Part shown: positions 6,372-13,826 of the stretch, in pieces
Layout: every line of letters starts with the position of its first letter
How positions within the stretch are numbered: the stretch's first letter is position 1
Assembly (NCBI GenBank): GCA_910579865.1
Contig: CAJTXA010000043.1
Span: 1 to 14,048 of the forward strand
DNA: 14,048 nucleotides
DNA from: an uncultured Lachnospiraceae bacterium
Lineage (GTDB): Bacteria > Bacillota > Clostridia > Lachnospirales > Lachnospiraceae
Direction: 5' to 3'
Notes under the pieces: generated by a model
Database searches by the model: none
The model's input: only the letters and a program-made list of their open reading frames with translations
Told to the model about the DNA's origin: nothing
Program-made: the position numbers and the translations under genes

Positions 6372-7046
6372 ATGACAGTGGAAATCTTAAAAATAAAAGA
6401 TTTGAGAAAAATATATGGTGTCGGTGAGACACAGGTGAATGCTCTTAATGGGATTGACCTCACTGTAAAAAGAGGAGAGTTTGTGGCAATTGTAGGTTCA
6501 TCGGGAAGTGGAAAAACGACATTCCTTAATATGGTTGGGGGACTCGATGTTCCTACCAGTGGGGAAATTATTGTTGATCAGAAGAAAATTCAGGAGTTAT
6601 CCGATGATGAACTGACTGTTTTCCGGCGTAGGAAAATAGGATTTATATTTCAGCAATACAATCTAATCCAGATGCTTAGTGTTTGGGAAAATATCGTACT
6701 ACCGTTGAAACTGGATGGTAGAAAAGTTGATGAAGAGTATGTATTACAAATTACTCAGATTCTTGGACTTAATGAGAAATTAGATTTTATTCCAAGCAGA
6801 TTATCAGGTGGTCAGCAGCAAAGAGTAGCAATTGCGAGGGCATTGGCTACGAAACCGGCTCTAGTACTTGCTGACGAGCCGACAGGGAATCTTGATTCGA
6901 AAACTAGTCAGGATGTAATGGGATTATTGAAAATTACGAGCAGTAAATTTAACCAGACAATTATCATGATTACCCATAATGAAGAAATTGCACAGCTTGC
7001 TGACAGGATTCTAAGAATTGAGGACGGAAAAATCATAACAAGGTAG
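6372..7046 (+). CDS. ABC transporter ATP-binding subunit (MacB/LolD type)
   Basis: This 224-aa cytoplasmic ATPase powers the FtsX-type permease encoded next. All ABC motifs are present: Walker A GSSGSGKTT (42-50), Q-loop FIFQQYNL with Q94, signature LSGGQ (144-148), Walker B ALVLADEP (163-170), D-loop GNLDSKT and switch H202 in MITHNEE. The length and the motif LADEPTGNLD are typical of the subfamily that pairs with FtsX/MacB permeases (antimicrobial peptide, lipoprotein or mechanotransmission systems) and not of importers. The ATG at 6372 follows GGAAAGGA (6361-6368). It is expected to be induced by the upstream regulator. The permease start lies 9 nt beyond the stop. Confidence 0.93.
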   Translation: MTVEILKIKDLRKIYGVGETQVNALNGIDLTVKRGEFVAIVGSSGSGKTTFLNMVGGLDVPTSGEIIVDQKKIQELSDDELTVFRRRKIGFIFQQYNLIQMLSVWENIVLPLKLDGRKVDEEYVLQITQILGLNEKLDFIPSRLSGGQQQRVAIARALATKPALVLADEPTGNLDSKTSQDVMGLLKITSSKFNQTIIMITHNEEIAQLADRILRIEDGKIITR

Positions 7047-7055
7047 GTGAGACGA

Positions 7056-9617
7056 ATGTTTAACAGTGAAAAAGGTATTAAATTGCATAGATATTTCATA
7101 AAGAATTATAAGAAAAATACAATAGCTATTTTTTTCAGTTTCGCCTTAACCTTTATGCTGCTGACGGTTATGTTGGTCCTGATACATACAAACCATAAAA
7201 TATCGAATATACAGTTAAAAACCGAGTTTACACCATCGGATTGTTATGTGGATGGTTTGTCTGGGGAGCAGATTGAACTGCTGCAAAATGATCCGGAAAT
7301 TAAGTGGACTGCACTACAGCAGGGAACATATGACCTTTATGGACACAATGGGCAGAAGGTGTATTTGACGAAAAATGATGATGCGGCAATCACGATGATG
7401 ACAAAGATTACGGATGGCAGGCTGCCTCAAAAATCAGGAGAAATTGTTGCTGAGAGATGGGTGCTTTTAAATTTGGGTATCGAACCAGTCATTGATCAGG
7501 AAGTCAGCGTAATCAATGAGGAAACAGGGGAAGAAAAAGAGTTTAAGCTGGTGGGAATCTTATCGGATTCATACGGGAATAAGAAATACGGTCTTTTAGA
7601 TTTATACGCCGTTATGGAGGAAAACAGTACAGAGTCCTATCTGGCTTATATCCGGTTTCAGGACTCTGTGAATTATGAAAGTAAAGTAAAAACTTTGCAG
7701 AAGGAACTGGACGTCTCAAGCGAACAAATCAAAGAGTGTCCGGCCAGAGAGAATCCTGGCGAACTATATCTGATTGATGTGGGAATCATCAGTGTTCTTT
7801 TATTGATATGTCTGGTCGTGTTCTATGGTGTGTATCGCATCGCTGTGTTGTCAAGAGTACAGCAGTATGGGATATTAAGAGCAGTCGGTATGAAAAGAAG
7901 GCAGATTTGCAAAATGGTGTTGCTGGAATTGTATAACATTTATTGCGTAAGTGTACCTATTGGAATACTATGCGGATTATGTATAGCCTGGCTGGTTCTG
8001 CTCATATCCGGCGATAGGAGCGCAGAGGTTTATCTTTGCAATGAAACAGTACGATTTAGATTGGTAATACCGGTCTGGCAGATCATGGTGTGCGTCGTTG
8101 TTACCTTTCTTTTGATCAGTGTGATTGGATATATGTTTGGAAAAAAGGTTACACGATTTTCTGCCATAGATATGATATCAGGGAAAGAAACAGAGGAGGG
8201 GAAGCGCCTTTTTCATATACAAAATGCCGACAGCAAAACGGGAACATTGTTTCGGATGAGCTGCAAATATATCGTGAAAGATTTAAAAACAAGCGGTTTT
8301 GTGATTTTGACAATCTGTTTGGGGATAACTCTGTTTACGGGACTTACATACAAAGCAAAAACTTTGGAATTATACCGCGATGATACAAAGGAAATGTATT
8401 ATCTGAATGGTGAGTATGCTCTGACGATGTTGTATTTTGATGATGCAAGGGCGGGAATATCCAGACAAAACGCTGCAAAAATAGAAAATCTCGAAGGGAT
8501 AAAAGCTGTTAAGACAAGTTCAGGATTCCCAATCCGTGTGATTGATGAAGAAGGTGTAGAAAGGAATGACACATATTATAACGAACGTAATGAAGCGCTA
8601 AAGGAATTGTATGGCTATGGAAAAAGTGGGTATGATGGGAAAAATCAGATTTATAAATCCATGCTGCTTGGATATAATACAGACGCTTTGGAGGCATTAA
8701 AAAAATATGTTGTAGAGGGAGATTCTAACCTGGATGATCTGGGAGAAGATGAGATAATCCTGTCTGTTCTTCGGATGGATGATACAAAAAATAATGAGTT
8801 ACCGGGATATTATAAAGAAGGTACGCCTTTGATGGGCTATCATGCAGGTGATGAGATTTCTATAAAATACAGAAAAGATTTGCAGACTAATTCCAGCGAA
8901 TATGAGGCACTTGAAGATTATGACGCGGAATATGTTTATAAAACTTATAGGGTAAAAGCCATTGTATCTTTCCCTTATATGTTTGACTGCAATAAAACAC
9001 TGTATCCATTATTGATTACTGCTGACCGATATGTGCAGGAAATCGCTCCAGAAAGTGGAATTCAATGTATGTATTGTGATGGGGATGCGGACATGGATTT
9101 ATCCAGGCAGGATTTTCTGGAGCAGCAGTTAATCCGGATTGGTAGTGTCAATTCCAATGTATCAACTCGCAGCCTGATTGCAGAAACGAAACAAAATGAA
9201 ATGTTTTATCATAAGCAAATGGTATATATTTATGGTATTTCTATCATCACGTTTATATTGGTCATGATTAATATGATTAATAATTTCAGATACCGTATGC
9301 AAAAAAGGACAAGGGAAATCTGTATGCTGCGCGCGATCGGTATGAGTGTGTCAATGACCAAGAGAGTGATGCTGTTTGAAAATCTGATATTAGGATTGGC
9401 GGCTGTTTTGATAGCATTTGTATTATCGCATCCAGTATTGAAATATTTGTACGGAGTGTCGGATATGCGAGCATTCGGGCATGAGTTTCATTTTGCTTAT
9501 ATAGAATTTTTATTTGTGGCAACGGGAGCATTGGTGATATGCATATTTCTTTCGTTTGGAATACTCAAATCCTGGAAAACCAAGCAGATTACAGAAGGAA
9601 TAGGAAGTTTTGAGTAA
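7056..9617 (+). CDS. FtsX/MacB-type ABC transporter permease (853 aa)
   Basis: This large membrane protein has two FtsX-type halves. TM1 (about 22-44) leads to extracellular domain 1 (about 45-238) and TM2-TM4 (about 239-262, 295-317, 341-361). TM5 (about 412-431) leads to a larger extracellular domain 2 (about 432-722) and TM6-TM8 (about 724-741, 776-792, 816-835). Each half carries the cytoplasmic coupling signature: QQYGILRAVGMKRRQI (about 269-284) and TREICMLRAIGMSVS (about 752-766). AGGTGAG (7045-7051) is 4 nt before the ATG at 7056; a GTG at 7047 lies inside that site and is rejected. Eight helices and two big outer domains differ from BceB (ten helices, one domain). It probably moves or removes peptides or lipids at the cell surface; substrate unknown. 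Confidence 0.88.
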   Translation: MFNSEKGIKLHRYFIKNYKKNTIAIFFSFALTFMLLTVMLVLIHTNHKISNIQLKTEFTPSDCYVDGLSGEQIELLQNDPEIKWTALQQGTYDLYGHNGQKVYLTKNDDAAITMMTKITDGRLPQKSGEIVAERWVLLNLGIEPVIDQEVSVINEETGEEKEFKLVGILSDSYGNKKYGLLDLYAVMEENSTESYLAYIRFQDSVNYESKVKTLQKELDVSSEQIKECPARENPGELYLIDVGIISVLLLICLVVFYGVYRIAVLSRVQQYGILRAVGMKRRQICKMVLLELYNIYCVSVPIGILCGLCIAWLVLLISGDRSAEVYLCNETVRFRLVIPVWQIMVCVVVTFLLISVIGYMFGKKVTRFSAIDMISGKETEEGKRLFHIQNADSKTGTLFRMSCKYIVKDLKTSGFVILTICLGITLFTGLTYKAKTLELYRDDTKEMYYLNGEYALTMLYFDDARAGISRQNAAKIENLEGIKAVKTSSGFPIRVIDEEGVERNDTYYNERNEALKELYGYGKSGYDGKNQIYKSMLLGYNTDALEALKKYVVEGDSNLDDLGEDEIILSVLRMDDTKNNELPGYYKEGTPLMGYHAGDEISIKYRKDLQTNSSEYEALEDYDAEYVYKTYRVKAIVSFPYMFDCNKTLYPLLITADRYVQEIAPESGIQCMYCDGDADMDLSRQDFLEQQLIRIGSVNSNVSTRSLIAETKQNEMFYHKQMVYIYGISIITFILVMINMINNFRYRMQKRTREICMLRAIGMSVSMTKRVMLFENLILGLAAVLIAFVLSHPVLKYLYGVSDMRAFGHEFHFAYIEFLFVATGALVICIFLSFGILKSWKTKQITEGIGSFE

Positions 9618-9991
9618 GCTTTCTTGAAGATGTATGGAACAGCTTATATGAGCTAAAGGGAGGACAATGAAAGTCTACTAAATGGTCATACCACAAAAGT
9701 TGCTGATTCGACTTGGGAAGCGGGTAAACCTATACCCTCTAGAGTATGGGATAGCATTACAAGAGAAACTGTTGAAAATACACTTACGAAAAGCGAAGGT
9801 AGCCTTGTAAAGAAATCCATAGATGTCAGTATCTAAAGTGTAAGGTGATAGCGGTTCACATAGAAAATGATAGATTCATTGAAGTTATCATAGAAAAACA
9901 AGTTGTTAGCATACTGTTTGGCTTGATATGGGAATATTTTTGTTGTGTTTACTAGAAGTTCAGCAGTAGATAAAAGTAATAAAGTGGGTGA
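9618..9991. other. 374-bp stretch without an intact gene
   Basis: Between the permease and the winged-helix gene I see no complete gene, no strong terminator after the permease stop and no clear promoter. A ribosome-like site GGGAGG (9658-9663) is followed by an ATG (9668) that reads only four codons. The best coding-like trace is the start-less frame at 9657-9836, listed separately. The rest (9837-9991) is A/T-rich and featureless to my reading. It looks like a recombination scar. Confidence 0.5.
9657..9836 (+). pseudogene. Possible C-terminal remnant of an unknown gene
   Basis: A frame with no ATG, GTG or TTG start is open for 59 codons from a TAA at 9654-9656 to a TAA at 9834-9836. It reads protein-like (segments such as NGHTTKVADSTWEAGKPIP and RVWDSITRETVENTLTK). 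An overlapping alternative frame from the ATG at 9682 gives a 41-aa basic peptide that looks less natural. I do not recognise either product. A decayed gene tail left by insertion of the neighbouring cargo is the simplest reading, but chance openness cannot be excluded at this length. Confidence 0.3.
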
Positions 9992-10003
9992 TTGTATGGG
10001 AAA

Positions 10004-10420
10004 ATGTTAATACTGACATTTGAAGATAGTGAGGAAGAAATTCTGAATCATATAATATCCTGTGTCAGTACGGGAGCAAGAGCATTTCAAGTAATTGAAA
10101 ATACAAAAACGAATTTGAGTTTTAATGGATTGGAAATAGATGATATAAATCGTTCGGTAAGAAAACAGAAACAGGAAATAGATTTGACATTTACAGAGTT
10201 TGAAATCCTCTATCTGTTAGCCAACAATCCAGGCAGAGTATTCAGCAAGGAGCAGATTTATGATATTGTCTGGAAGGAATCTTATTCCGGCGATTACAAC
10301 ATCGTCATGAGCCATATCCGTAACATACGGGAAAAGATAGAGGATAATCCTAGCAAGCCCATCTACATACAGACGGTTTGGGGTGTGGGTTATCGGTTTA
10401 ATCAGAACATTACCCAATAA
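10004..10420 (+). CDS. Receiver-less winged-helix (OmpR/PhoB-type) regulator
   Basis: This protein of about 138 aa has an intact PhoB-type DNA-binding domain in its second half: LTFTEFEILYLLANNPGRVF (about 61-80), the region around SGDYNIVMSHIRNIREKIE (about 95-113) and IYIQTVWGVGYRF (about 120-132). The first 40 or so residues (ILTFEDSEEEILNHI, STGARAFQVIE) are not a receiver domain and have no phospho-acceptor aspartate, so control by a kinase is unlikely. The start is uncertain. The best ribosome-site-plus-ATG pair (GGGTGA, ATG at 9996) is one base out of frame and stops after four codons, while the in-frame ATG at 10004 and TTG at 9992 are poorly placed. A lost A in the run at 10000-10003 would explain this. 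A perfect terminator follows. It may regulate the transporter or element genes. Confidence 0.75.
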   Translation: MLILTFEDSEEEILNHIISCVSTGARAFQVIENTKTNLSFNGLEIDDINRSVRKQKQEIDLTFTEFEILYLLANNPGRVFSKEQIYDIVWKESYSGDYNIVMSHIRNIREKIEDNPSKPIYIQTVWGVGYRFNQNITQ

Positions 10421-10469
10421 TAATTTTGGTCAAATTAGATACAGATTTAGTTAAGCATTGCAAATAAGT

Positions 10470-10510
10470 AAAACGCTGTAAAAACCTTCGTTGATTTTTA
10501 CAGCGTTTTT
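10470..10510. terminator. Perfect 15-bp bidirectional terminator hairpin
   Basis: AAAACGCTGTAAAAA (10470-10484) and TTTTTACAGCGTTTT (10495-10509) are perfect complements around a 10-nt loop, with a T-rich right edge and an A-rich left edge, so it could stop transcription from both sides. It closes the winged-helix gene and insulates the toxin-antitoxin operon, whose -35 box lies within the loop and right arm. Confidence 0.9.
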
Positions 10511-10519
10511 GGCTATAAT
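10491..10519 (+). promoter_or_regulatory. Promoter of the toxin-antitoxin operon, nested in the terminator
   Basis: TTGATT (10491-10496) and a perfect TATAAT (10514-10519) are separated by exactly 17 bp. The -35 box falls in the loop and right arm of the terminator hairpin. Transcripts would start near 10526, about 35 nt before the antitoxin ATG. The antitoxin probably represses this promoter, as is usual for the family. Confidence 0.7.
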
Positions 10520-10560
10520 AAAAGATAGAATATAGTATTGATTTGGAAAGGATGGTAACT

Positions 10561-10809
10561 ATGCCAAATATATTACCGGTATCTGATTTGAGAAATTACA
10601 ATGAAGTATTGAAGAACTGCCAAGTGGGAGAGCCTGTCTTCCTTACGAAAAACGGTAGGGGAAGATTTGTGGTAATGGATATAGAAGATTATGAACGTGA
10701 TAAAGCAGAAAAGAAGCTTTTAGAAAAGCTGCAAGAGGCAGAGGTGGCGGTCAAGGATGGAAAAGGTTGGTTGTCATTGGATGAATTAAAGACAATGGTT
10801 GGAGAATAG
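10561..10809 (+). CDS. Phd/YefM-family antitoxin
   Basis: This 82-aa antitoxin would bind and neutralise the toxin encoded next and repress the operon. The N-terminal half has the Phd/YefM pattern: ILPVSDLRNYNEVLKNC (4-20), then GEPVFLTKNGRGRFVVMDIEDYE (23-45), a fold that binds DNA as a dimer. The second half is charged and helical, with a tail WLSLDELKTMVGE that would wrap the toxin. GGAAAGGA (10545-10552) is 8 nt before the ATG at 10561, so earlier in-frame TTG and ATG codons are rejected. The stop is 3 nt before the toxin start, the normal order and spacing for such modules. It probably stabilises the mobile element. Confidence 0.9.
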   Translation: MPNILPVSDLRNYNEVLKNCQVGEPVFLTKNGRGRFVVMDIEDYERDKAEKKLLEKLQEAEVAVKDGKGWLSLDELKTMVGE

Positions 10810-10812
10810 GGC

Positions 10813-11112
10813 ATGATGAAGTTGCGGATCAATCCGTTAGTGGCAAAGGACTTGAAATCTATTAAGGATTTCATTGCTGAGGATAATGTAGATAAAGCAT
10901 TGGAAACAATACAGGAGATTTACCGCCAATTTGAAAATATACAGCAGTTTCCTTACATTGGTGCAGACTTGTCTAAGCGTGTGAGTTTTAAGACGGATTA
11001 TAAGTATGTGGTGTGGCAAGATTATGTTGTGCTGTATAAGGTTGTTAAAGAAGCAGTGGAGATTTATCGGGTGGTAAATCGGTATCGGGATATTACGAGG
11101 ATATTTGGGTGA
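10813..11112 (+). CDS. RelE/ParE-superfamily toxin
   Basis: This small basic toxin is the partner of the preceding antitoxin, 3 nt downstream of it. The fold is recognisable: N-terminal KLRINPLVAKDLKSIKDFI (strand plus helix), a second helix (about 25-45), FPYIGADLSKR (46-56), then the strand series YKYVVWQDYVVLYKV and VEIYRVVNRYRDITRIF (83-98). ParE types poison gyrase and RelE/YoeB types cut mRNA on the ribosome; sequence alone does not settle which. The conserved RVVNRYRDI tail and full length (99 aa) suggest an active protein. Two adjacent ATGs (10813, 10816) are both usable; GGAGAATAGGG at 10801-10811 is the ribosome region. Confidence 0.9.
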   Translation: MMKLRINPLVAKDLKSIKDFIAEDNVDKALETIQEIYRQFENIQQFPYIGADLSKRVSFKTDYKYVVWQDYVVLYKVVKEAVEIYRVVNRYRDITRIFG

Positions 11113-11334
11113 TACTTTGTTAGTTAGAATTATTAATTCATAATTTTAAGCAAACGGATGGAGAGAAAATATAGGGGTATATATTAGAACTTTTATGCTA
11201 ATAGTATTATGATTTGGTAGTGGTAACGGAGTAGAGAAGAAAAAGGTGTTTTATAGATGGATGACTTATAAAACTAATAGGTAATTTGTGTGTAGGATAG
11301 ATAAAGGGATAAATGTTCAGGAGGTGTAAATGCG

Positions 11335-11712
11335 ATGAGAAATAAGTATAGATTGTCAATTATGATCGTTTTGATAATCATGTTGTTTATGTATATAACG
11401 GGCGTGGTTGGGTTAGCAGATGAAACTAATTTCGCATTTACTTTGGCGGCGCTAATATTAAGCATTTCAATGGCTGTTGATACTTTTGCAAAACCAAATA
11501 AAATTGCGGAGGGAATTTCATTCGTTTTGGAGGTTTTGGCATTATTAATAATCGTTATGATTCCAAATCTGAAAGATTTTGTTATCTTAAAGAAATTGAT
11601 GAGCATATTAGATACCAATGTTTTATTGATGTTAGCTTTATTTTTTACTTTTGCAGGTCAATGGGCTACAGAAATAAAGATAAAAGACATTGAAAATAGA
11701 AAGGAGAAGTAA
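11335..11712 (+). CDS. Small four-helix membrane protein, unknown family
   Basis: This 125-aa integral membrane protein has four hydrophobic segments (about 7-27, 33-50, 60-77, 90-109) and a charged C-terminal tail (KIKDIENRKEK). AGGAGGTG (11319-11326) is 8 nt before the ATG at 11335; an ATG at 11330 stops after two codons and is rejected. I do not recognise the family. Its stop is 1 nt before the start of the next gene, so the two are translated together and probably work together. The 222 bp upstream hold no gene; the best promoter guess is a weak TTGTTA-16-CATAAT at 11117-11144. Low G+C here, compared with the transporter genes, hints at a separate origin. Confidence 0.8.
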   Translation: MRNKYRLSIMIVLIIMLFMYITGVVGLADETNFAFTLAALILSISMAVDTFAKPNKIAEGISFVLEVLALLIIVMIPNLKDFVILKKLMSILDTNVLLMLALFFTFAGQWATEIKIKDIENRKEK

Positions 11713-11713
11713 G

Positions 11714-12814
11714 ATGTATACAAGCGATGAAAAGTACGAAGTAATATTGAATAGTGTTGCAGATATTAATATGTCTAACTGGCAAATAACGAAAACACTA
11801 GATACCATGACAATGGTAAATAATAAGTTTGTTATTCTTTCTATTATCAACAATTTGCTAAACGAGGGAGTGAATAAAAAAGATATTTTTGTGACGGATA
11901 AATCATTTTTGATTTCTACAAATTATAAAACATATTTTGAAAAAGGAAATAGATTTTTTGGAGGTCAAAATGATATAGTAAAAATGTATAGTTTAGGACG
12001 TTTAATTTCTATGGAACCAAATGAGGATATTTATAAAATTAATTGTCTTTTTGAGTTTTATAAAAAACTCAATTCTATAACAAATAAATACTTGAAATGT
12101 AGAATTAGAAGTATTTATTTGTCAGATAGTTTTTCTGTGCTATTTAATGGGTCTGTGGAACAGGCTTATGAGGTTTTGTTAGATGGGGCAAAAGAACAAG
12201 TTTATGATGTGTTTGAAAGATATATATCTCCAGATACTAAAAGGAGAGATATGATAATTACTAATCTTGAAAGTCAGAAGGAACCTTGTTTGAGAAAGAA
12301 TAGAAATCGATTTGAAAAAATCATGAGAGAAAGTAGCAAAAAATTTGCTTATACATACAATCGTTTTGATAGACCTATTGTAGGAATTTATCATCAGGAT
12401 GGACATTCTATAGAAATTATTAATGCGGATCAGATGTATAAAAATGGAGAAGAATCTGATACACAGATTAAGTTGAAACAAATAACGAAAAATAGTCCTG
12501 TCGCAATTGCATTGTTGGTTACGGGACCAATGGTAGGTTTCTTGGGCTATTTGCTCTACAGAGAACATAAGGTAAATAATCAGATGGATGAGCAAGATAT
12601 ATTTGATATTCCACAGGATGACGAAGTAGCAATTAGCAATATTATTGGGAATGATGATGGTAATCTTATCGATTCAGGTAATGTTAGAGAGGTGGATTCA
12701 CAGGTAAAGGAATTGGCTCAGTGTAATCTTAACAAATTAGAAATTGTAACAAATAAGCGAGTAGTACATTTAGAGATGAATATTGAGAGTAAAATCGATA
12801 TCGCAGTTAAGTAA
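11714..12814 (+). CDS. Unknown 366-aa protein with one membrane helix
   Basis: AAGGAG (11701-11706) lies 7 nt before the ATG at 11714, which starts 1 nt after the preceding stop; an in-frame TTG at 11690 is inside the previous gene. The first 260 or so residues look soluble and mixed helix/strand, with aromatic, lysine- and asparagine-rich stretches (YLKCRIRSIYLSDSFSVLF, about 126-144). A single hydrophobic segment SPVAIALLVTGPMVGFLGYL (261-280) follows, then an acidic tail (about 290-330, many D and E) and a final strand-rich piece. I see no nucleotide-binding, nuclease or protease motif and do not recognise it. Tight coupling to the four-helix protein suggests a membrane complex. It is unusually A/T-rich for this window. 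Confidence 0.8.
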   Translation: MYTSDEKYEVILNSVADINMSNWQITKTLDTMTMVNNKFVILSIINNLLNEGVNKKDIFVTDKSFLISTNYKTYFEKGNRFFGGQNDIVKMYSLGRLISMEPNEDIYKINCLFEFYKKLNSITNKYLKCRIRSIYLSDSFSVLFNGSVEQAYEVLLDGAKEQVYDVFERYISPDTKRRDMIITNLESQKEPCLRKNRNRFEKIMRESSKKFAYTYNRFDRPIVGIYHQDGHSIEIINADQMYKNGEESDTQIKLKQITKNSPVAIALLVTGPMVGFLGYLLYREHKVNNQMDEQDIFDIPQDDEVAISNIIGNDDGNLIDSGNVREVDSQVKELAQCNLNKLEIVTNKRVVHLEMNIESKIDIAVK

Positions 12815-12888
12815 GAGAGTACTGGTTTATATGAAAATAAAGATATCCGAATTCTAAGCCATACTATGAAGCTAGAAAAGATACGGCA

Positions 12889-12916
12889 TTGTCACAATAA
12901 CTAATAACCATATATC
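12889..12916 (+). promoter_or_regulatory. Candidate promoter for the JAMM gene pair
   Basis: TTGTCA (12889-12894) and TATATC (12911-12916) are 16 bp apart in the 130-bp gap before the JAMM-type gene, giving a start near 12923. The gap also holds an 8-codon frame (ATG at 12831) that is probably meaningless. No terminator is visible after the 366-aa gene, so read-through is also possible. Confidence 0.35.
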
Positions 12917-12944
12917 TTAGGTAGAGACGGAAAGAAGGCTGGAA

Positions 12945-13565
12945 ATGAGTAGTGATTTAAATGACCTTGAAATGGCGAAAAAACGTGATCACAAAATTAT
13001 GATTACAGATGAAGCCATTAATAAAGTTCCACATGTTCAGTATAAAGAAATACCTGAAACTGAATATGATAATCTTCAGGAGCTGGCAAGACAGGTTTTG
13101 AAAATTTCCAAAGATGAAAATGATTCTAATGAAGTAGCAGTCACATATAGCCTTGAGAGTGCAAGATTGATAGAAAAGGGAGAGCGTTATATCGGTATTG
13201 CTCTGGGAGCAGAACATGACGTTGATCCTTTGAGCGATTCGACATCATATCATTTGATTCGTTCTTCGAGAGACTGTGTGGTAATTGTATTGCATAATCA
13301 TCCGTCATTGTCGGCTTTTTCACTGCCAGACATACAATTTTTATTGAGATATGAAACTGTAAAAATGATGGTTGTTGTTACAAATTTAGGTAGTGTATCA
13401 TATTTGGTAAAGAACGGAAAGTATGATTTTGAAAAGGCTGTTATACTTCTTAATGAGGCAGTGGATTTAAATAATAAAGCAAAAAATATAAAAGATTTGC
13501 AGGATGCAGCGGACTATTTTTTGAAAAACTGTTATAATGTAGGTATAAACTATGAGAAACGATAG
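12945..13565 (+). CDS. JAB/JAMM (MPN) domain protein, RadC-like
   Basis: This 206-aa protein carries the zinc-site signature of JAB/JAMM metalloproteases: HNHPSLSAFSLPDI with H117, H119, S126 and D129, preceded by strand VVIVL. Candidate catalytic glutamates lie in VAVTYSLESARLIEKGE (E71, E77, E80). The spacing from H119 to the serine is one residue shorter than in classic RadC/JAMM (H-x-H-x7-S-x2-D). The domain spans about 60-155; the N-terminus and the helical C-terminus (160-206) are extra. Family members remove ubiquitin-like tags, process peptides, or have unknown roles in mobile elements (RadC). There is no E1- or E2-like partner here. The ribosome site is weak (AGAAGG near 12932-12937). 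The 56-aa gene follows after 12 nt. Confidence 0.8.
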   Translation: MSSDLNDLEMAKKRDHKIMITDEAINKVPHVQYKEIPETEYDNLQELARQVLKISKDENDSNEVAVTYSLESARLIEKGERYIGIALGAEHDVDPLSDSTSYHLIRSSRDCVVIVLHNHPSLSAFSLPDIQFLLRYETVKMMVVVTNLGSVSYLVKNGKYDFEKAVILLNEAVDLNNKAKNIKDLQDAADYFLKNCYNVGINYEKR

Positions 13566-13577
13566 GAGGTGCATATT

Positions 13578-13748
13578 ATGACAGAAGAACATGTAGTATT
13601 AAGTGAACGCCTGGAAGACCAACTGAAAGCGGTAGAGTGGGCTCGTGAACAAAAGAAAAAAATTCTTGATGACAAAAGTAGGCGTATCGCAGATGCACTT
13701 ATGGAAAAAATGACACCTTTGATTTTGAAAAATAGCGCACAGAAATAG
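13578..13748 (+). CDS. 56-aa helical protein downstream of the JAMM gene
   Basis: AGGAGG at 13564-13569 is 8 nt before the ATG, one of the best ribosome sites in the window, so this short gene is very likely real. The product is highly charged and predicted to be one long helix or coiled coil (SERLEDQLKAVEWAREQKKK, then SRRIADALMEKM), without cysteines or membrane segments. I do not recognise it. It follows the JAMM gene after 12 nt and is probably co-transcribed with it; a substrate, adaptor or inhibitor of the JAMM protein are all possible. Two TGGGTACA repeats begin right after its stop. Confidence 0.75.
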   Translation: MTEEHVVLSERLEDQLKAVEWAREQKKKILDDKSRRIADALMEKMTPLILKNSAQK

Positions 13749-13750
13749 CG

Positions 13751-13769
13751 TGGGTACAATTTGGGTACA
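13751..13769. repeat. Direct repeat TGGGTACA, 11-bp period
   Basis: TGGGTACA occurs at 13751-13758 and 13762-13769, start to start 11 bp, so both copies face the same side of the helix. Just downstream of the last cargo gene this could be a recombinase arm site, an excisionase site or a regulator site. The function is not shown by the sequence. Confidence 0.5.
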
Positions 13770-13797
13770 GCAGATTTGAAACCACATTAACAAGATA

Positions 13798-13826
13798 CAA
13801 AACCGTATCAAAATGATATGGTTTTG
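13798..13826. terminator. 13-bp hairpin, probable terminator after the 56-aa gene
   Basis: CAAAACCGTATCA (13798-13810) pairs with TGATATGGTTTTG (13814-13826) over 13 bp with one G-T pair and an AAA loop. The right arm ends in GGTTTTG without a longer T-run, so termination rests on the A/T-rich base of the stem. It could act from either strand. Confidence 0.6.

Noticed and set aside
7047..7055. GTG start three codons before the permease ATG
   Set aside because: It falls inside the AGGTGAG ribosome site used by the ATG at 7056.
2635..7055. Shared 11-mer AGGTGAGACGA at the relaxase and permease starts
   Set aside because: Most of it is ribosome-site consensus; two short matches are not evidence of duplication.
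9682..9810. 41-aa frame starting at ATG 9682
   Set aside because: It lacks a well-spaced ribosome site and looks less protein-like than the overlapping remnant frame.
12179..12595. 138-aa minus-strand frame inside the 366-aa gene
   Set aside because: It is antisense to a gene with a good start and tight operon context, and has no start signals of its own.
12831..12857. 8-codon frame in the gap before the JAMM gene
   Set aside because: Too short and without a ribosome site; no reason to think it is translated.
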